From Planctomycetaceae bacterium (GTDB taxonomy: Bacteria; Planctomycetota; Planctomycetia; Planctomycetales; Planctomycetaceae), in assembly GCA_021732845.1 (NCBI GenBank), contig JAKFUF010000001.1:160008-224007 (forward strand): a DNA stretch of 64,000 nt, given 5' to 3'. The number at the start of each line of letters is the position of its first letter. Position 1 is the stretch's first letter. Position numbers and translations under genes: made by a program. Below, one piece after another: positions 56,471 through 64,000 of the stretch. The notes under the pieces are model-generated. The model made no database searches. It was not told the DNA's origin and was given only the letters and a program-made list of their open reading frames with translations.

Positions 56471-57649
56471 ATGTCTGGTTCTGAGACGCCCGAAAAGAAG
56501 GGCCGCGGCCTGGCGCCGCCGATGAAGACGAAGCAGGATCTGGAAGTCAACAAGATCTTTCGCCAGATCATCAAGTTCGGTGGCTCGGACCTGCACCTCA
56601 AGGTGGGCCGGCCGCCGACACTGCGCATCAAGGGCACCCTCCGCGAACTGCAGATGGACCCGCTGTCGCAGGAGGTGATGGAACAGCTCTGCCTGCCGAT
56701 GATGGACGAACGCAACACCGAAATCTTCTGGGAAGAGGGCGGTGCCGACTTTGCCCACGTGGTTGAGTACGAGAACGACCAGGGGCTCAAGGAACCCTGG
56801 CGGTTCCGCGTGAACCTGTTCGTGCAGATGGGCCACATCGGCATGGTCTCGCGCAAGGTCGAGCGGTCGATCCCGGACTTCCAGGGATTGTATCTGCCAC
56901 CGGTCATGGAGCAGTTATGTGGCTACGACCAGGGGATGGTGCTGCTGGCCGGCGTGACCGGGTCCGGCAAGTCGACCACCATCGCGTCGATGTTGAACTT
57001 CATCAACCAGACGGAACGGGTTCACATCCTCACCATTGAAGACCCGATTGAGTTCGTCTACACCCAGGTCAAGGCGCTGATCAACCAGCGGGAAGTCGGC
57101 GTGGACGTGAAAGACTTCAAGATCGCCATGAAGCATGCCGTGCGGCAGGACCCCGACATCATGCTCGTGGGTGAAATGCGCGACATGGAAACATTCGAAA
57201 CCGCCATGCACGCCGCAGAAACCGGGCACCTGGTGTTTGGAACGATCCACGCCTCGAGCGCCCCGTCGACCATCGGCCGTATTCTCGACTTGTTCCCGCG
57301 GTCGATGCATACCGCCCTGCGGAGCAGCATGGGGTTCAACCTGAAGGCGATTGTCGCGCAAAAATTGCTGCCGACGATTCGTGAATCGCCGAAACGCGTG
57401 CCGATCATCGAAATCATGCTGATGAACGCCACGATCCGAAAACTGATCCTGGAGGAGAAGGACGAAAAGCTGTTCGACGCCATGCGGATGGGCAAAGTCG
57501 AAGGGATGCAGATGTTTAACGACAGTCTGTACGACTTCGTCACCCGCGAGTACATCGACCGCACGACCGCCTTCGAAGTCTCCCCCAACATCGAACAGCT
57601 AAAAATGATGCTGAAGGGCATTGACGTGAAGGGGCCTGGTATCCTGTAA
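56471..57649 (+). CDS. pilT: PilT-type twitching motility ATPase
   Basis: The ATG at 56471 has GGAG six bases upstream; the frame from 56363 reads through the inverted repeat and is rejected. The 392-residue secretion ATPase has Walker A GVTGSGKST (about 161-169), the Asp box ILTIEDPIEF, Walker B PDIMLVGEMRDMET and the His box GHLVFGTIHASS. PilT depolymerises type IV pili for retraction. It is longer than the Pseudomonas protein by about 45 residues, mostly an acidic/basic N-terminal extension and a C-terminal segment. No pilus genes are adjacent apart from the pilin-like array about 7 kb away. Confidence 0.9.
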   Translation: MSGSETPEKKGRGLAPPMKTKQDLEVNKIFRQIIKFGGSDLHLKVGRPPTLRIKGTLRELQMDPLSQEVMEQLCLPMMDERNTEIFWEEGGADFAHVVEYENDQGLKEPWRFRVNLFVQMGHIGMVSRKVERSIPDFQGLYLPPVMEQLCGYDQGMVLLAGVTGSGKSTTIASMLNFINQTERVHILTIEDPIEFVYTQVKALINQREVGVDVKDFKIAMKHAVRQDPDIMLVGEMRDMETFETAMHAAETGHLVFGTIHASSAPSTIGRILDLFPRSMHTALRSSMGFNLKAIVAQKLLPTIRESPKRVPIIEIMLMNATIRKLILEEKDEKLFDAMRMGKVEGMQMFNDSLYDFVTREYIDRTTAFEVSPNIEQLKMMLKGIDVKGPGIL

Positions 57650-57770
57650 TGCTGCTCCATTTTCGATGTTCGATTTTGGATTTTCGATTGGGAGGAGGCT
57701 GACGGCTGCCCCGAGCAGCGTCGCCGTGCCCACCACATACACTTTTACAGACAGTTAGAAGGAATTCGAC

Positions 57771-57881
57771 ATGGGTGCCAATCACGCCGGAGAAAAGAAG
57801 CGCTGGCGGGCGAAGAACCGCAAGAAGATCGCCCAGACCCTGGCGAAAAAAGCCGCCGCGAATGCCGCTGCAGCGAAGTAG
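57771..57881 (+). CDS. 36-residue basic Lys/Ala-rich protein
   Basis: The ATG at 57771 has AGAAGGA about 7 bases upstream and the frame ends in TAG at 57879. Every other residue type is scarce: about ten Lys, four Arg and twelve Ala. It resembles the tails of ribosomal or nucleoid-binding proteins. Its short length excluded it from standard ORF calls. The strong ribosome-binding site and the clean start support coding. Confidence 0.6.
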   Translation: MGANHAGEKKRWRAKNRKKIAQTLAKKAAANAAAAK

Positions 57882-57979
57882 ACGGATGCGCCGTGTTCCG
57901 CCGGCAGCCTTTGAAATGGCACCCAACGCTGGGTGCCATCTTCATTAGGTGCCGCCACACCCCGCCAGACGCGTCAAAC

Positions 57980-58804
57980 TCAGCGGAACGCCTCAGGGGC
58001 CATGCGGTGTTTGAGGCTGTGCGGGGTGCCGTTATGGGTCCAGCCCCCGTCGATGATGAGCGAGGTCCCCGTGATATAGCGGGCCTCGTCGCTGGTGAGC
58101 CACGCGATGGCTGCGGCGATTTCTTCCGCCGTGGCCCAGCGTCCAAGTGGAATCGCGTCTTCGCTGGAGCGGCGCAGGTCGGCGGTGATGGATGAGCCAC
58201 CGGCGTCGGCATAGTCTCGGCTGAGTGCGGTGTCGACCGCCCCAGGGTTCACCCCGACCACCCGGATGCCGCAGCGGCCGTACAGTGCCGCCAGATCGCG
58301 GGTCAGATTGTCCAGCCCGCCTTTGGCCGCTGAATAGGCTGCGGCCAGACCGTCGGGCACCAGTGAACGGATGCTGGAGACATTCACGATCACGCCGTGC
58401 CGCTGCTGTTCCATGACCTCGGCGGCCCACCGGGAAAGGAAGGCCGGGGTCGTCAGGCAGACGCGCAGGGTTTTCTCCCACGAATCGACCGTGATGCTTC
58501 GCATTGTCGACAGTTCGCGCCAGGCCGCATTGTTCACCAGTACATCCAGGCGGCCATGCTCGGCGACGGCGGACTTGAGCGCACTTTCGGCAAAGGCCAG
58601 GTCCGCAAGATCCCCAGGATGGACTGTAATCCGCAGGGACTGCCCGCTGACGGAGTGAGCCACGAGGGCTGCTGCTTCAGTCAGCGGCTCGGCCTGGATG
58701 TCCAGCAGTGCCAGGTCGTAGCCCCGCTGGGCCAGGTTTTGGGCAACTGCCAGACCGATCCCTTGTGCGGCACCGGTGATCAGGGCCATGGGCCGGGACG
58801 ACAT
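57980..58804 (-). CDS. Short-chain dehydrogenase/reductase
   Basis: This 274-residue classical SDR has the cofactor motif TGAAQGIG (about 10-17), DVLVNNAAW, the catalytic Ser in VNVSSIRS and Tyr-x-x-x-Lys in YSAAKGG, and GVNPGAVDT. Asp in LLDIQAEP after strand 2 favours NAD over NADP. Substrate is unknown. It begins 23 bp after proC on the same strand, so the two likely form an operon. Confidence 0.93.
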   Translation of the reverse strand: MSSRPMALITGAAQGIGLAVAQNLAQRGYDLALLDIQAEPLTEAAALVAHSVSGQSLRITVHPGDLADLAFAESALKSAVAEHGRLDVLVNNAAWRELSTMRSITVDSWEKTLRVCLTTPAFLSRWAAEVMEQQRHGVIVNVSSIRSLVPDGLAAAYSAAKGGLDNLTRDLAALYGRCGIRVVGVNPGAVDTALSRDYADAGGSSITADLRRSSEDAIPLGRWATAEEIAAAIAWLTSDEARYITGTSLIIDGGWTHNGTPHSLKHRMAPEAFR

Positions 58805-58827
58805 GGAAGATCCTGAAAAAGCAGTTT

Positions 58828-59670
58828 TCAGCTTTGGCTCAATTCACGACTGCGCAGCGTGGCAGCCTGAACGGCATTCATCAGTGTTCCCCGCAGGCCG
58901 CCGACTTCCAGCGCATGCAGGCCGGCGATGGTCGTTCCGCCCGGGCTGGCGACGGCATCCTTGAGGGCACCGGGATGCTCCCGTGTCTCCAGCACCATTT
59001 TCGCGGCTCCAAGGAGCGTCTGCGCCGCCAGCCGCGTGGCGATATCGCGCGGCAGCCCCATCCGTACTCCCCCGTCGCTGAGAGCTTCGATCATCAGATA
59101 GGCATAAGCCGGACCGCTGCCTGAGAGTCCGGTCACCGCGTCCAGCGTGATCTCGGGAAGCTGAAACGCAATGCCAACCGAAGACAGCATCAGTTCGACG
59201 AGCTTGGCATCATCGGCGGTGGCGGTGCCGCCGATGCAGAAGGCCGAGGCCGACTCGCCGATGAGGCACGGCGTGTTGGGCATCACCCTCACGAGCCGGT
59301 GCCGGTCGCGCAGCGCCTCATCCAGTGTTTTGAGGGTGACTCCGGCGGCGATCGAGATCACAAGGTGTTCGGCCGTGATGTGTCCGCGCAGCTCGTGCAG
59401 CACATGCTTGACATGCTGCGGCTTCACGGAAATCACGAGAATCTTTGAAGCGTTGGCAACCGCGATGTTGGACTCAACCGCCTTGGCACCCGTAACCTTT
59501 TCAAAATCCCGCCGCGCCCCCACCAGAACATCGGCGGCAAGCAGATCTTCAGCGACCGTCAGGCCCGCCAGGCAGATGCCCCGGGCCAATGCGGTGGCCA
59601 TTTTTCCCGCACCGATAAACCCCACCCGCGGGAGGACGGTGTTCATCGTGGTGGTCTGCGTGTCGCTCAT
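58828..59670 (-). CDS. proC: Pyrroline-5-carboxylate reductase
   Basis: The ATG at 59670 gives 280 residues, the normal length; the open frame to 59799 runs into a palindromic repeat. The enzyme reduces pyrroline-5-carboxylate to proline with NAD(P)H. Visible motifs are VGFIGAGKMATALARG (Rossmann), VRVMPNTPCLIGESASAF, the ProC signature DAVTGLSGSGPAYAYLMIEAL and HPGALKDAVASPGGTTIAGL near the C-terminus. Confidence 0.96.
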   Translation of the reverse strand: MSDTQTTTMNTVLPRVGFIGAGKMATALARGICLAGLTVAEDLLAADVLVGARRDFEKVTGAKAVESNIAVANASKILVISVKPQHVKHVLHELRGHITAEHLVISIAAGVTLKTLDEALRDRHRLVRVMPNTPCLIGESASAFCIGGTATADDAKLVELMLSSVGIAFQLPEITLDAVTGLSGSGPAYAYLMIEALSDGGVRMGLPRDIATRLAAQTLLGAAKMVLETREHPGALKDAVASPGGTTIAGLHALEVGGLRGTLMNAVQAATLRSRELSQS

Positions 59671-59724
59671 GCAGCGATTTCCGAGGGGCGGGAGGACGGC
59701 TGGGAAGGCCCTGGATGGCCTTGC

Positions 59725-59799
59725 GTGATTCCGGGACACCGCCAGCGGATGTGGAGTGCGCGCAAGCCAGCGGATCCGCGACAGGTGTCGCGGAATCAC
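59725..59799. repeat. Dispersed palindromic repeat, family 1, copy 2
   Basis: The 75-bp element has 16-base arms (59725-59740, 59784-59799) with one mismatch. It shares GACACCGCCAG-GGAT and GCGGATCC-CGACAGGTGTC with copy 1 at 15951-16027, but its outer arm is GTGATTCCG where copy 1 has CATGAATGCGA. It lies upstream of proC. Confidence 0.82.
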
Positions 59800-59817
59800 C
59801 CAATGTTATGTAGTCGC

Positions 59818-60369
59818 CTATTCGGTCGCCTCTGGCTTCGGTGCGGCTGGCTTCAGCCCGAGGCCCGGCAGGTCTTCCTGAGTGACCGTGGCTCGAATGC
59901 CGTACAGATTCTTCAGACGCGAAATCGGCAGCATGCGGATTTTCTTGCCATTGAACGTCATGTTGCCTTCGGGATCGCGGCCGACTTTTTCCTGGAGGCC
60001 CTCGACGGCGAGGCCGGCATACAGTGCCGCGAACGTCTCAGGGTCGACGCCACGGCCATTTTCGAGGTCGTTGATGGAGTCATTGCCGCCGGAGAGGATG
60101 GCGAAGGCATTCATTCCCTGCGTCGCCGTGTTCCAGCGATTTTCGGTCTCCAGGCGTTTGCGGGCCTCTTCCAGCTTGGCCGCCGCCTCCTTGATGATGT
60201 TCACCGTCTCTTCGGTCAGGCCGGGGATGGCGGGAGTCTTTTCCGCCTTCTCGTCCTGTGCCAGCAAGCCCGCCGGCCGCAGAATCGGGGTTGAACCCAG
60301 GACATAACCCACGCCCACGAGGAGGCACCCCAGCGCGATTTTGACCATCGGTTTCGGCACGTAGCGCAT
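59818..60369 (-). CDS. Exported hypothetical protein
   Basis: This 183-residue protein has an N-terminal hydrophobic segment (about 9-27, ALGCLLVGVGYVLG) and an Ala/Glu/Lys-rich coiled helix (about 50-80, EETVNIIKEAAAKLEEARKRLETE). A compact domain follows, with FAALYAGLAVEGLQEKVGRDPEGNMTFNGKKIRMLPISRLKNLY, and the tail is Pro-rich. It is predicted to be anchored outside the cytoplasm. The family is not recognised, though similar planctomycete proteins exist. It stands between the proC unit and the divergent WGR gene. Confidence 0.75.
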   Translation of the reverse strand: MRYVPKPMVKIALGCLLVGVGYVLGSTPILRPAGLLAQDEKAEKTPAIPGLTEETVNIIKEAAAKLEEARKRLETENRWNTATQGMNAFAILSGGNDSINDLENGRGVDPETFAALYAGLAVEGLQEKVGRDPEGNMTFNGKKIRMLPISRLKNLYGIRATVTQEDLPGLGLKPAAPKPEATE

Positions 60370-60677
60370 CTTGAATTCCTCGAATCGTTCCGGCCGCTCG
60401 ACTGTTGCGGAAGTAAGCCAGATTTACAATTTGGAGTTTCGCGGCCACCCACCCGCGATTGCGTGATTGCATCGTCGCCGGTCGGGTGGCAGGTTGCAAG
60501 TGTATGTTCTCCAAGTTGTTGGTCAACGGTGGGGTGTTTGTCCATGGCGCAAATGCGCCGCGACGTTCTGTTGCAACGCGCGCCGATAGTGGGCATTCTA
60601 TGAATGCCATGTCCACGACCCGCGGTGTCATCTGACCTGATTCCAACCAAAAAACCGTCTTGGAAAATCAACATCCC
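60370..60677. promoter_or_regulatory. Divergent intergenic region
   Basis: This stretch of 308 bases lies between two divergent starts. No repeat, RNA or convincing promoter consensus was read. Confidence 0.35.
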
Positions 60678-62138
60678 ATGCGCCGGTTCACCTACAGCGA
60701 TGCCAAGTCGCACAAGTTCTGGGAAATCGAAGTCACTGACAACTCGTTCACCGCCACTTACGGGAAGATCGGCACGGCCGGGCAGTCGACGACGAAGACT
60801 TTCGCCGACGCGAAGAAGGCGCAGGCGGAAGCCGACAAGCTGATCAAGGAAAAGACGGGCAAGGGATACCGCGAAGAAGGGGGAAGCCCGGCGGGCGGCA
60901 GCGCGCCGTCTCCTGGCACTGTCCTCGAAGCGGCGATTCTCGGTGACCCCACCAACCGCGCGGCTCACGCCGCCTATGCCGACTGGCTGACGGAACAGGG
61001 TGACCCGCGCGGAGAGTTCATCCAGATCCAACTGGCCCTTGAGGATGAGTCCCTTTCACCAGATCAGCGCAAATCGCTGAAGACGAAAGAGACTGCTCTG
61101 CTCAAGGCCCACACCGACGAATGGGTGGGCGGGTGGCAGAAGTTCGCCCGGAATTCTGGGCCGGAGGCCGGCGGGCAGGTGGCCACCGCGGAGTCTCCTT
61201 TTGGCTTCGTACGGGGCATTCTGGCCGACGCCACGTTTCACGAGTTGTCATTGCGCTGTGCGCTGGGCTTTCAAAAGTCCGAGCAGACGCGGTTGGTGCG
61301 GTCCTTGTTCGTCGGCGACTTCGCCTATGAAGAGGACGACGAGGAGGACGATTCCGGGCTTGAGCCGATCGACCGCGAGGCACTGAAGCTGCCCGAAGAC
61401 GACGATGATGCCGAGTCCTACCCCAGTCAGTTCATCCTCGCCCGCTGGCCGCACTTCAAAAATCTGCGAAAATTTCAGCTCGGATGGACCAGTGACGAGG
61501 AGTACGATGACTACTGCCCGTTCACCTGCCACACCTCGGGCGACCATGCGTACGACTTCGTCAAGCAGATGCCCCAGCTTGAAGAGGCGTATTTGTTCGC
61601 CCACCGCGTGGATGCGAAGAAGCTGTTCGGCATGGAGTTGCCCAACCTGCGCGTGCTGCAGCTCTACCACAGCGATGACTATCCGTTTGCCATCTTGGCA
61701 AAAAACGAATCGATGAAGAACCTCACCGCCCTGCTGTGCCATCCGCACGCCATGGACGACGAGCATGCCTACATCCGGCTGGCGGGATTGAAGGCGATCG
61801 TGAACTCGCCGAATCTGCAGAATCTGAAGCACCTGCGGCTGCGGCTGACCGATTTTGGCGACGCCGGCTGCAAGGAGATCGTCAAATCGGGCATCCTCAA
61901 ACGGCTCGACATTCTGGACATCCGCAGTGGCTGCGTGACCGACGCCGGCGCGAAGATTCTTGCCGATTCGCCCGACTTCAAGCATCTGCAACGCGCCGAT
62001 TTGTCCCGGAATGCCCTGACCAAAACCGGGATGGATCTGCTGGCGGCAACCGGTGTTGACGTGGACACCCGCTACCAGCATGCGCCGCTGGAAGAAGATG
62101 GAGACAACGAATACCTGTACCAGGGCGACTACGAGTAG
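60678..62138 (+). CDS. WGR-domain protein with repeat-companion domain and LRR-like C-terminus
   Basis: The ATG at 60678 is preferred to a TTG at 60660. Of 486 residues, about 1-70 form a WGR domain (KFWEIEV, YGKIGTAGQSTTKTF, AQAEADKLIKEKTGKGY). About 85-135 match the TIGR02996 repeat-companion domain (DPTNRAAHAAYADWLTEQGDPRGEFIQIQLAL). The rest carries irregular leucine-rich repeats (for example FGDAGCKEIVKSGILKRLDILDI, CVTDAGAKILADSP). WGR domains bind nucleic acid in PARPs, and the companion domain occurs in giant planctomycete and myxobacterial proteins. The central region is strongly acidic. The role is unknown. Confidence 0.88.
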   Translation: MRRFTYSDAKSHKFWEIEVTDNSFTATYGKIGTAGQSTTKTFADAKKAQAEADKLIKEKTGKGYREEGGSPAGGSAPSPGTVLEAAILGDPTNRAAHAAYADWLTEQGDPRGEFIQIQLALEDESLSPDQRKSLKTKETALLKAHTDEWVGGWQKFARNSGPEAGGQVATAESPFGFVRGILADATFHELSLRCALGFQKSEQTRLVRSLFVGDFAYEEDDEEDDSGLEPIDREALKLPEDDDDAESYPSQFILARWPHFKNLRKFQLGWTSDEEYDDYCPFTCHTSGDHAYDFVKQMPQLEEAYLFAHRVDAKKLFGMELPNLRVLQLYHSDDYPFAILAKNESMKNLTALLCHPHAMDDEHAYIRLAGLKAIVNSPNLQNLKHLRLRLTDFGDAGCKEIVKSGILKRLDILDIRSGCVTDAGAKILADSPDFKHLQRADLSRNALTKTGMDLLAATGVDVDTRYQHAPLEEDGDNEYLYQGDYE

Positions 62139-62239
62139 GACGCATGGCGGTGGCGACAGAGCGGCCCCGCTTGATGTATGCTCGCCCAACGCTCGCTGCA
62201 CGCTTTGACACTCCAATTGTCGAACAGGAACCTCGGTCC

Positions 62240-63607
62240 ATGTCGATGCCTGAATTGATTTCCACCGCCGCCACCATGCAGGAGGGCGCGCTGCGGCACA
62301 TCTTCGTCCGCGATCAAATGGCCGAGTGGTCGAAGCAGCCCTTGATCATGGCGAAGGCCGACGGGGTGCTCTACTGGGACGTCAACGGGAAACGCTACCT
62401 GGACGGCATCAGCGGGATTTACACGGTTTCCGTCGGGCACAACAACCGCCGGGTGATCGACGCCATCAAGGCCCAGTATGACATCCTGCATTTTTCGCCG
62501 CCGATGCACGGCACCAACCCCGTCGCGATCCAACTGGCCAATTTGATCGCCCAGATCGCTCCCGGCGACCTCTCGACGGTCAAGTTTGAAAGCGCCGGCT
62601 CGGAAGTGACCGAGGCGGCCATCAAGCTGGCGCGGCAGTATCACCGCCTGCGGGGCAACGCCGGCAAGTATAAGATCATCAGCCGCTACCAATCGTGGCA
62701 CGGTTCGACGATGGGTTCGCTGGCCGCGTCCGGCCTCAAGTCCCGCAAGACGGTGAATGAGCCACTGCCGGCCGGGTTCATCAAGGTGTTCCCCCCCACC
62801 TGCTACCGCTGCCCGTTCGGGAAAGATTCTCAAAACTGCGGAACCGTCTGCGCCACGATCGTGGACAGCGTGATCGAGATGGAAGACCCCGCGACGGTGG
62901 CCGCGATCATGGTCGAGCCGATCGGCCACACCGGCGGGATCATCGATCCTCCGGAGATTTATCTCAAATTGTTGCGGGAATACTGCGACAAGCACGACAT
63001 CCTGCTGATCTTCGACGAGATCATCACCGGTGTCGGCCGCACCGGGCAGATGTTCGCCGCGCAGACGTTCGGCGTCACCCCCGACGTGATCTGCACCGGC
63101 AAGGGGCTCAGCGGCGGTTATACGCCGCTCTCGGCCATGATCTGCAAACAGTCCATCGCCGATCAGTTCTGGGGTCCGATCGACAAGAACCCCGGATTTG
63201 TCGAGGGACACACCTTCGAGGGCAACCCGATTTCCTGCGCGGTGGGTATCGCCGTTCTGCGGGAAATCCTCGAACAGGATCTGCTTGCCAACTGTCGTCA
63301 GCAGGGCGCGCGGTTGAAAGCCGGCTTCGAGCGGATCGCGGAGAAGACCGGCATCGTGGGGGACATCCGCGGCAAGGGGTTGTTCCTGGGGATGGAATTC
63401 GTCAGCGACAAGAAAACCAAGGCGCAGTTCCCGGCGACACCAGGCATCGGCGTCCGCATTGGCCGCCGGGCTCTCGAAAACGGCCTGCTCTGTCGTTTCG
63501 ACCCGCATTGGATCGCCTTCGGTCCCGCCCTCAACGTCACTGCCGAGCAGATCGACGAAATGCTGGCGGTGCTGGAGAAGAGCATCGACGAGGTGCTGGC
63601 GAGCTAA
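62240..63607 (+). CDS. Class-III PLP-dependent aminotransferase
   Basis: The ATG at 62240 begins MSMPELISTAA; the longer frame lacks homology. The 455-residue protein has fold-type I features: YWDVNGKRYLDGISGIYTVSVGH, ESAGSEVTEAAIKLAR, SRYQSWHGSTMGS, LIFDEIITGVGRTG, and the PLP Lys in CTGKGLSGGYTPLS (about 287). A four-Cys segment (CYRCPFG...CGTVC) is uncommon in the family. It likely transfers an omega-amino group (acetylornithine, gamma-aminobutyrate or beta-alanine type). The substrate cannot be named. Confidence 0.9.
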   Translation: MSMPELISTAATMQEGALRHIFVRDQMAEWSKQPLIMAKADGVLYWDVNGKRYLDGISGIYTVSVGHNNRRVIDAIKAQYDILHFSPPMHGTNPVAIQLANLIAQIAPGDLSTVKFESAGSEVTEAAIKLARQYHRLRGNAGKYKIISRYQSWHGSTMGSLAASGLKSRKTVNEPLPAGFIKVFPPTCYRCPFGKDSQNCGTVCATIVDSVIEMEDPATVAAIMVEPIGHTGGIIDPPEIYLKLLREYCDKHDILLIFDEIITGVGRTGQMFAAQTFGVTPDVICTGKGLSGGYTPLSAMICKQSIADQFWGPIDKNPGFVEGHTFEGNPISCAVGIAVLREILEQDLLANCRQQGARLKAGFERIAEKTGIVGDIRGKGLFLGMEFVSDKKTKAQFPATPGIGVRIGRRALENGLLCRFDPHWIAFGPALNVTAEQIDEMLAVLEKSIDEVLAS

Positions 63608-63931
63608 AGCGTTTCCTTCCATCTGTTATTACCCCGGCACGAAAGAAACGCACGACGGAATCAACTTGGGAACCATCAAGCTTCGTCGAGGAGCGTGTGA
63701 CTCGTCGTGGTGCGACTTTTCGTGTGAGGACGATTCCGACGACAGGCTGCTTCCGTAGCGTCGGCTTGAGCCGACACGGCCATGACGAGCCGGCAACTTG
63801 GTTGTGGACTGAAGTCGAATGGCACTTAATCGAAAGGAAGTACTCAGGGGGAAATGACATAGGCAAAACGCGGCCTCTCGCGCACATTGGGGAAGTTCTC
63901 ACACAACCCTAAAGGCACGGAGGCCGCGGGC
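63608..63931. other. Intergenic region
   Basis: No gene is supported. A short palindrome GTCGGCT-TG-AGCCGAC lies at 63760-63775. A 134-residue open frame from 63508 overlaps the aminotransferase and lacks any protein-like pattern. Confidence 0.4.
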
Positions 63932-64000
63932 ATGGATCCTCAATATTCTCTTCAGTTCAGTCAACACTGGAAGTTTTTCCGATCGCAGGCGCTCCAGACC
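63932..64000 (+). CDS. Possible gene start cut by window edge
   Basis: An ATG at 63932 follows GGAGG about nine bases upstream and the frame stays open for 23 codons to the edge (MDPQYSLQFSQHWKFF at the start). This is too short to assign a family. The ribosome-binding site is the main support. Confidence 0.35.
   Translation, partial: MDPQYSLQFSQHWKFFRSQALQT

Noticed and set aside
62129..63622. A 497-residue minus-strand frame over the aminotransferase
   Set aside because: Antisense shadow; no family features, and the plus-strand gene has complete PLP motifs.

Overview
The window looks like chromosomal DNA of a planctomycete (Planctomycetota), probably of the Planctomycetaceae/Schlesneria type. 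The evidence is the family content: three DUF1501 proteins with twin-arginine leaders, a fused planctomycete-type cytochrome/DUF1549/DUF1553 protein, a WGR/repeat-companion-domain protein, a DUF11 surface protein, tandem Flp-pilin-like genes, a Gfo/Idh/MocA oxidoreductase, a large Ser/Thr kinase with C-terminal membrane helices, and a multihaem cytochrome. The core is GC-rich and many genes have weak or no Shine-Dalgarno sequence.

Layout. 1-2015: right end of a mobile element with consecutive overlapping tyrosine recombinases (RIT-like), ending in a structured repeat. 2210-8885: a three-gene signalling operon (membrane-anchored protein, Ser/Thr kinase, double-FHA ABC transporter). 9121-12513: an integrated element with two orphan genes, an excisionase-like protein and an integrase, abutting the 3' end of tRNA-Ser(CGA). 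A decayed IS transposase lies on the other side of the tRNA. 13173-21000: DUF11 surface protein, TAXI-type binding protein, S9 peptidase, formylglycine-generating-enzyme-like protein and a small membrane protein. 21069-28935: apbE, a 19-copy 17-bp minisatellite, a MoxR ATPase, serC plus an S4-domain protein, small and exported hypotheticals, and a stand-alone OLD-like nuclease. 29046-36577: glycosyltransferase, thrS, cobalamin adenosyltransferase, DUF1501 and Gfo/Idh/MocA.

36578-38785 is the oddest region. An HNH endonuclease gene sits inside a short cluster of tRNA genes and tRNA-like sequences: one good tRNA-Arg(UCU) 28 bp upstream, one decayed tRNA-like fragment, and two downstream molecules that fold as tRNAs but break conserved rules. 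38786-46080: DUF1501 coupled to an FMN alpha-hydroxy-acid oxidase, then a DUF1501 and cytochrome/DUF1549/DUF1553 pair on the other strand. 46397-49105: exported hypothetical and three tandem Flp-pilin-like paralogues. 49490-53293: DCC thiol oxidoreductase, then a b-type membrane cytochrome and decahaem cytochrome c operon. 53394-63607: ADP-ribosylglycohydrolase, ABC ATPase, hisF, pilT, a 36-residue basic protein, proC plus SDR, an exported hypothetical, a WGR protein and a class-III aminotransferase. A gene start may run off the right edge.

Intergenic DNA carries at least three families of long inverted repeats, each present twice here. In one family the stems differ between copies while base pairing is kept.
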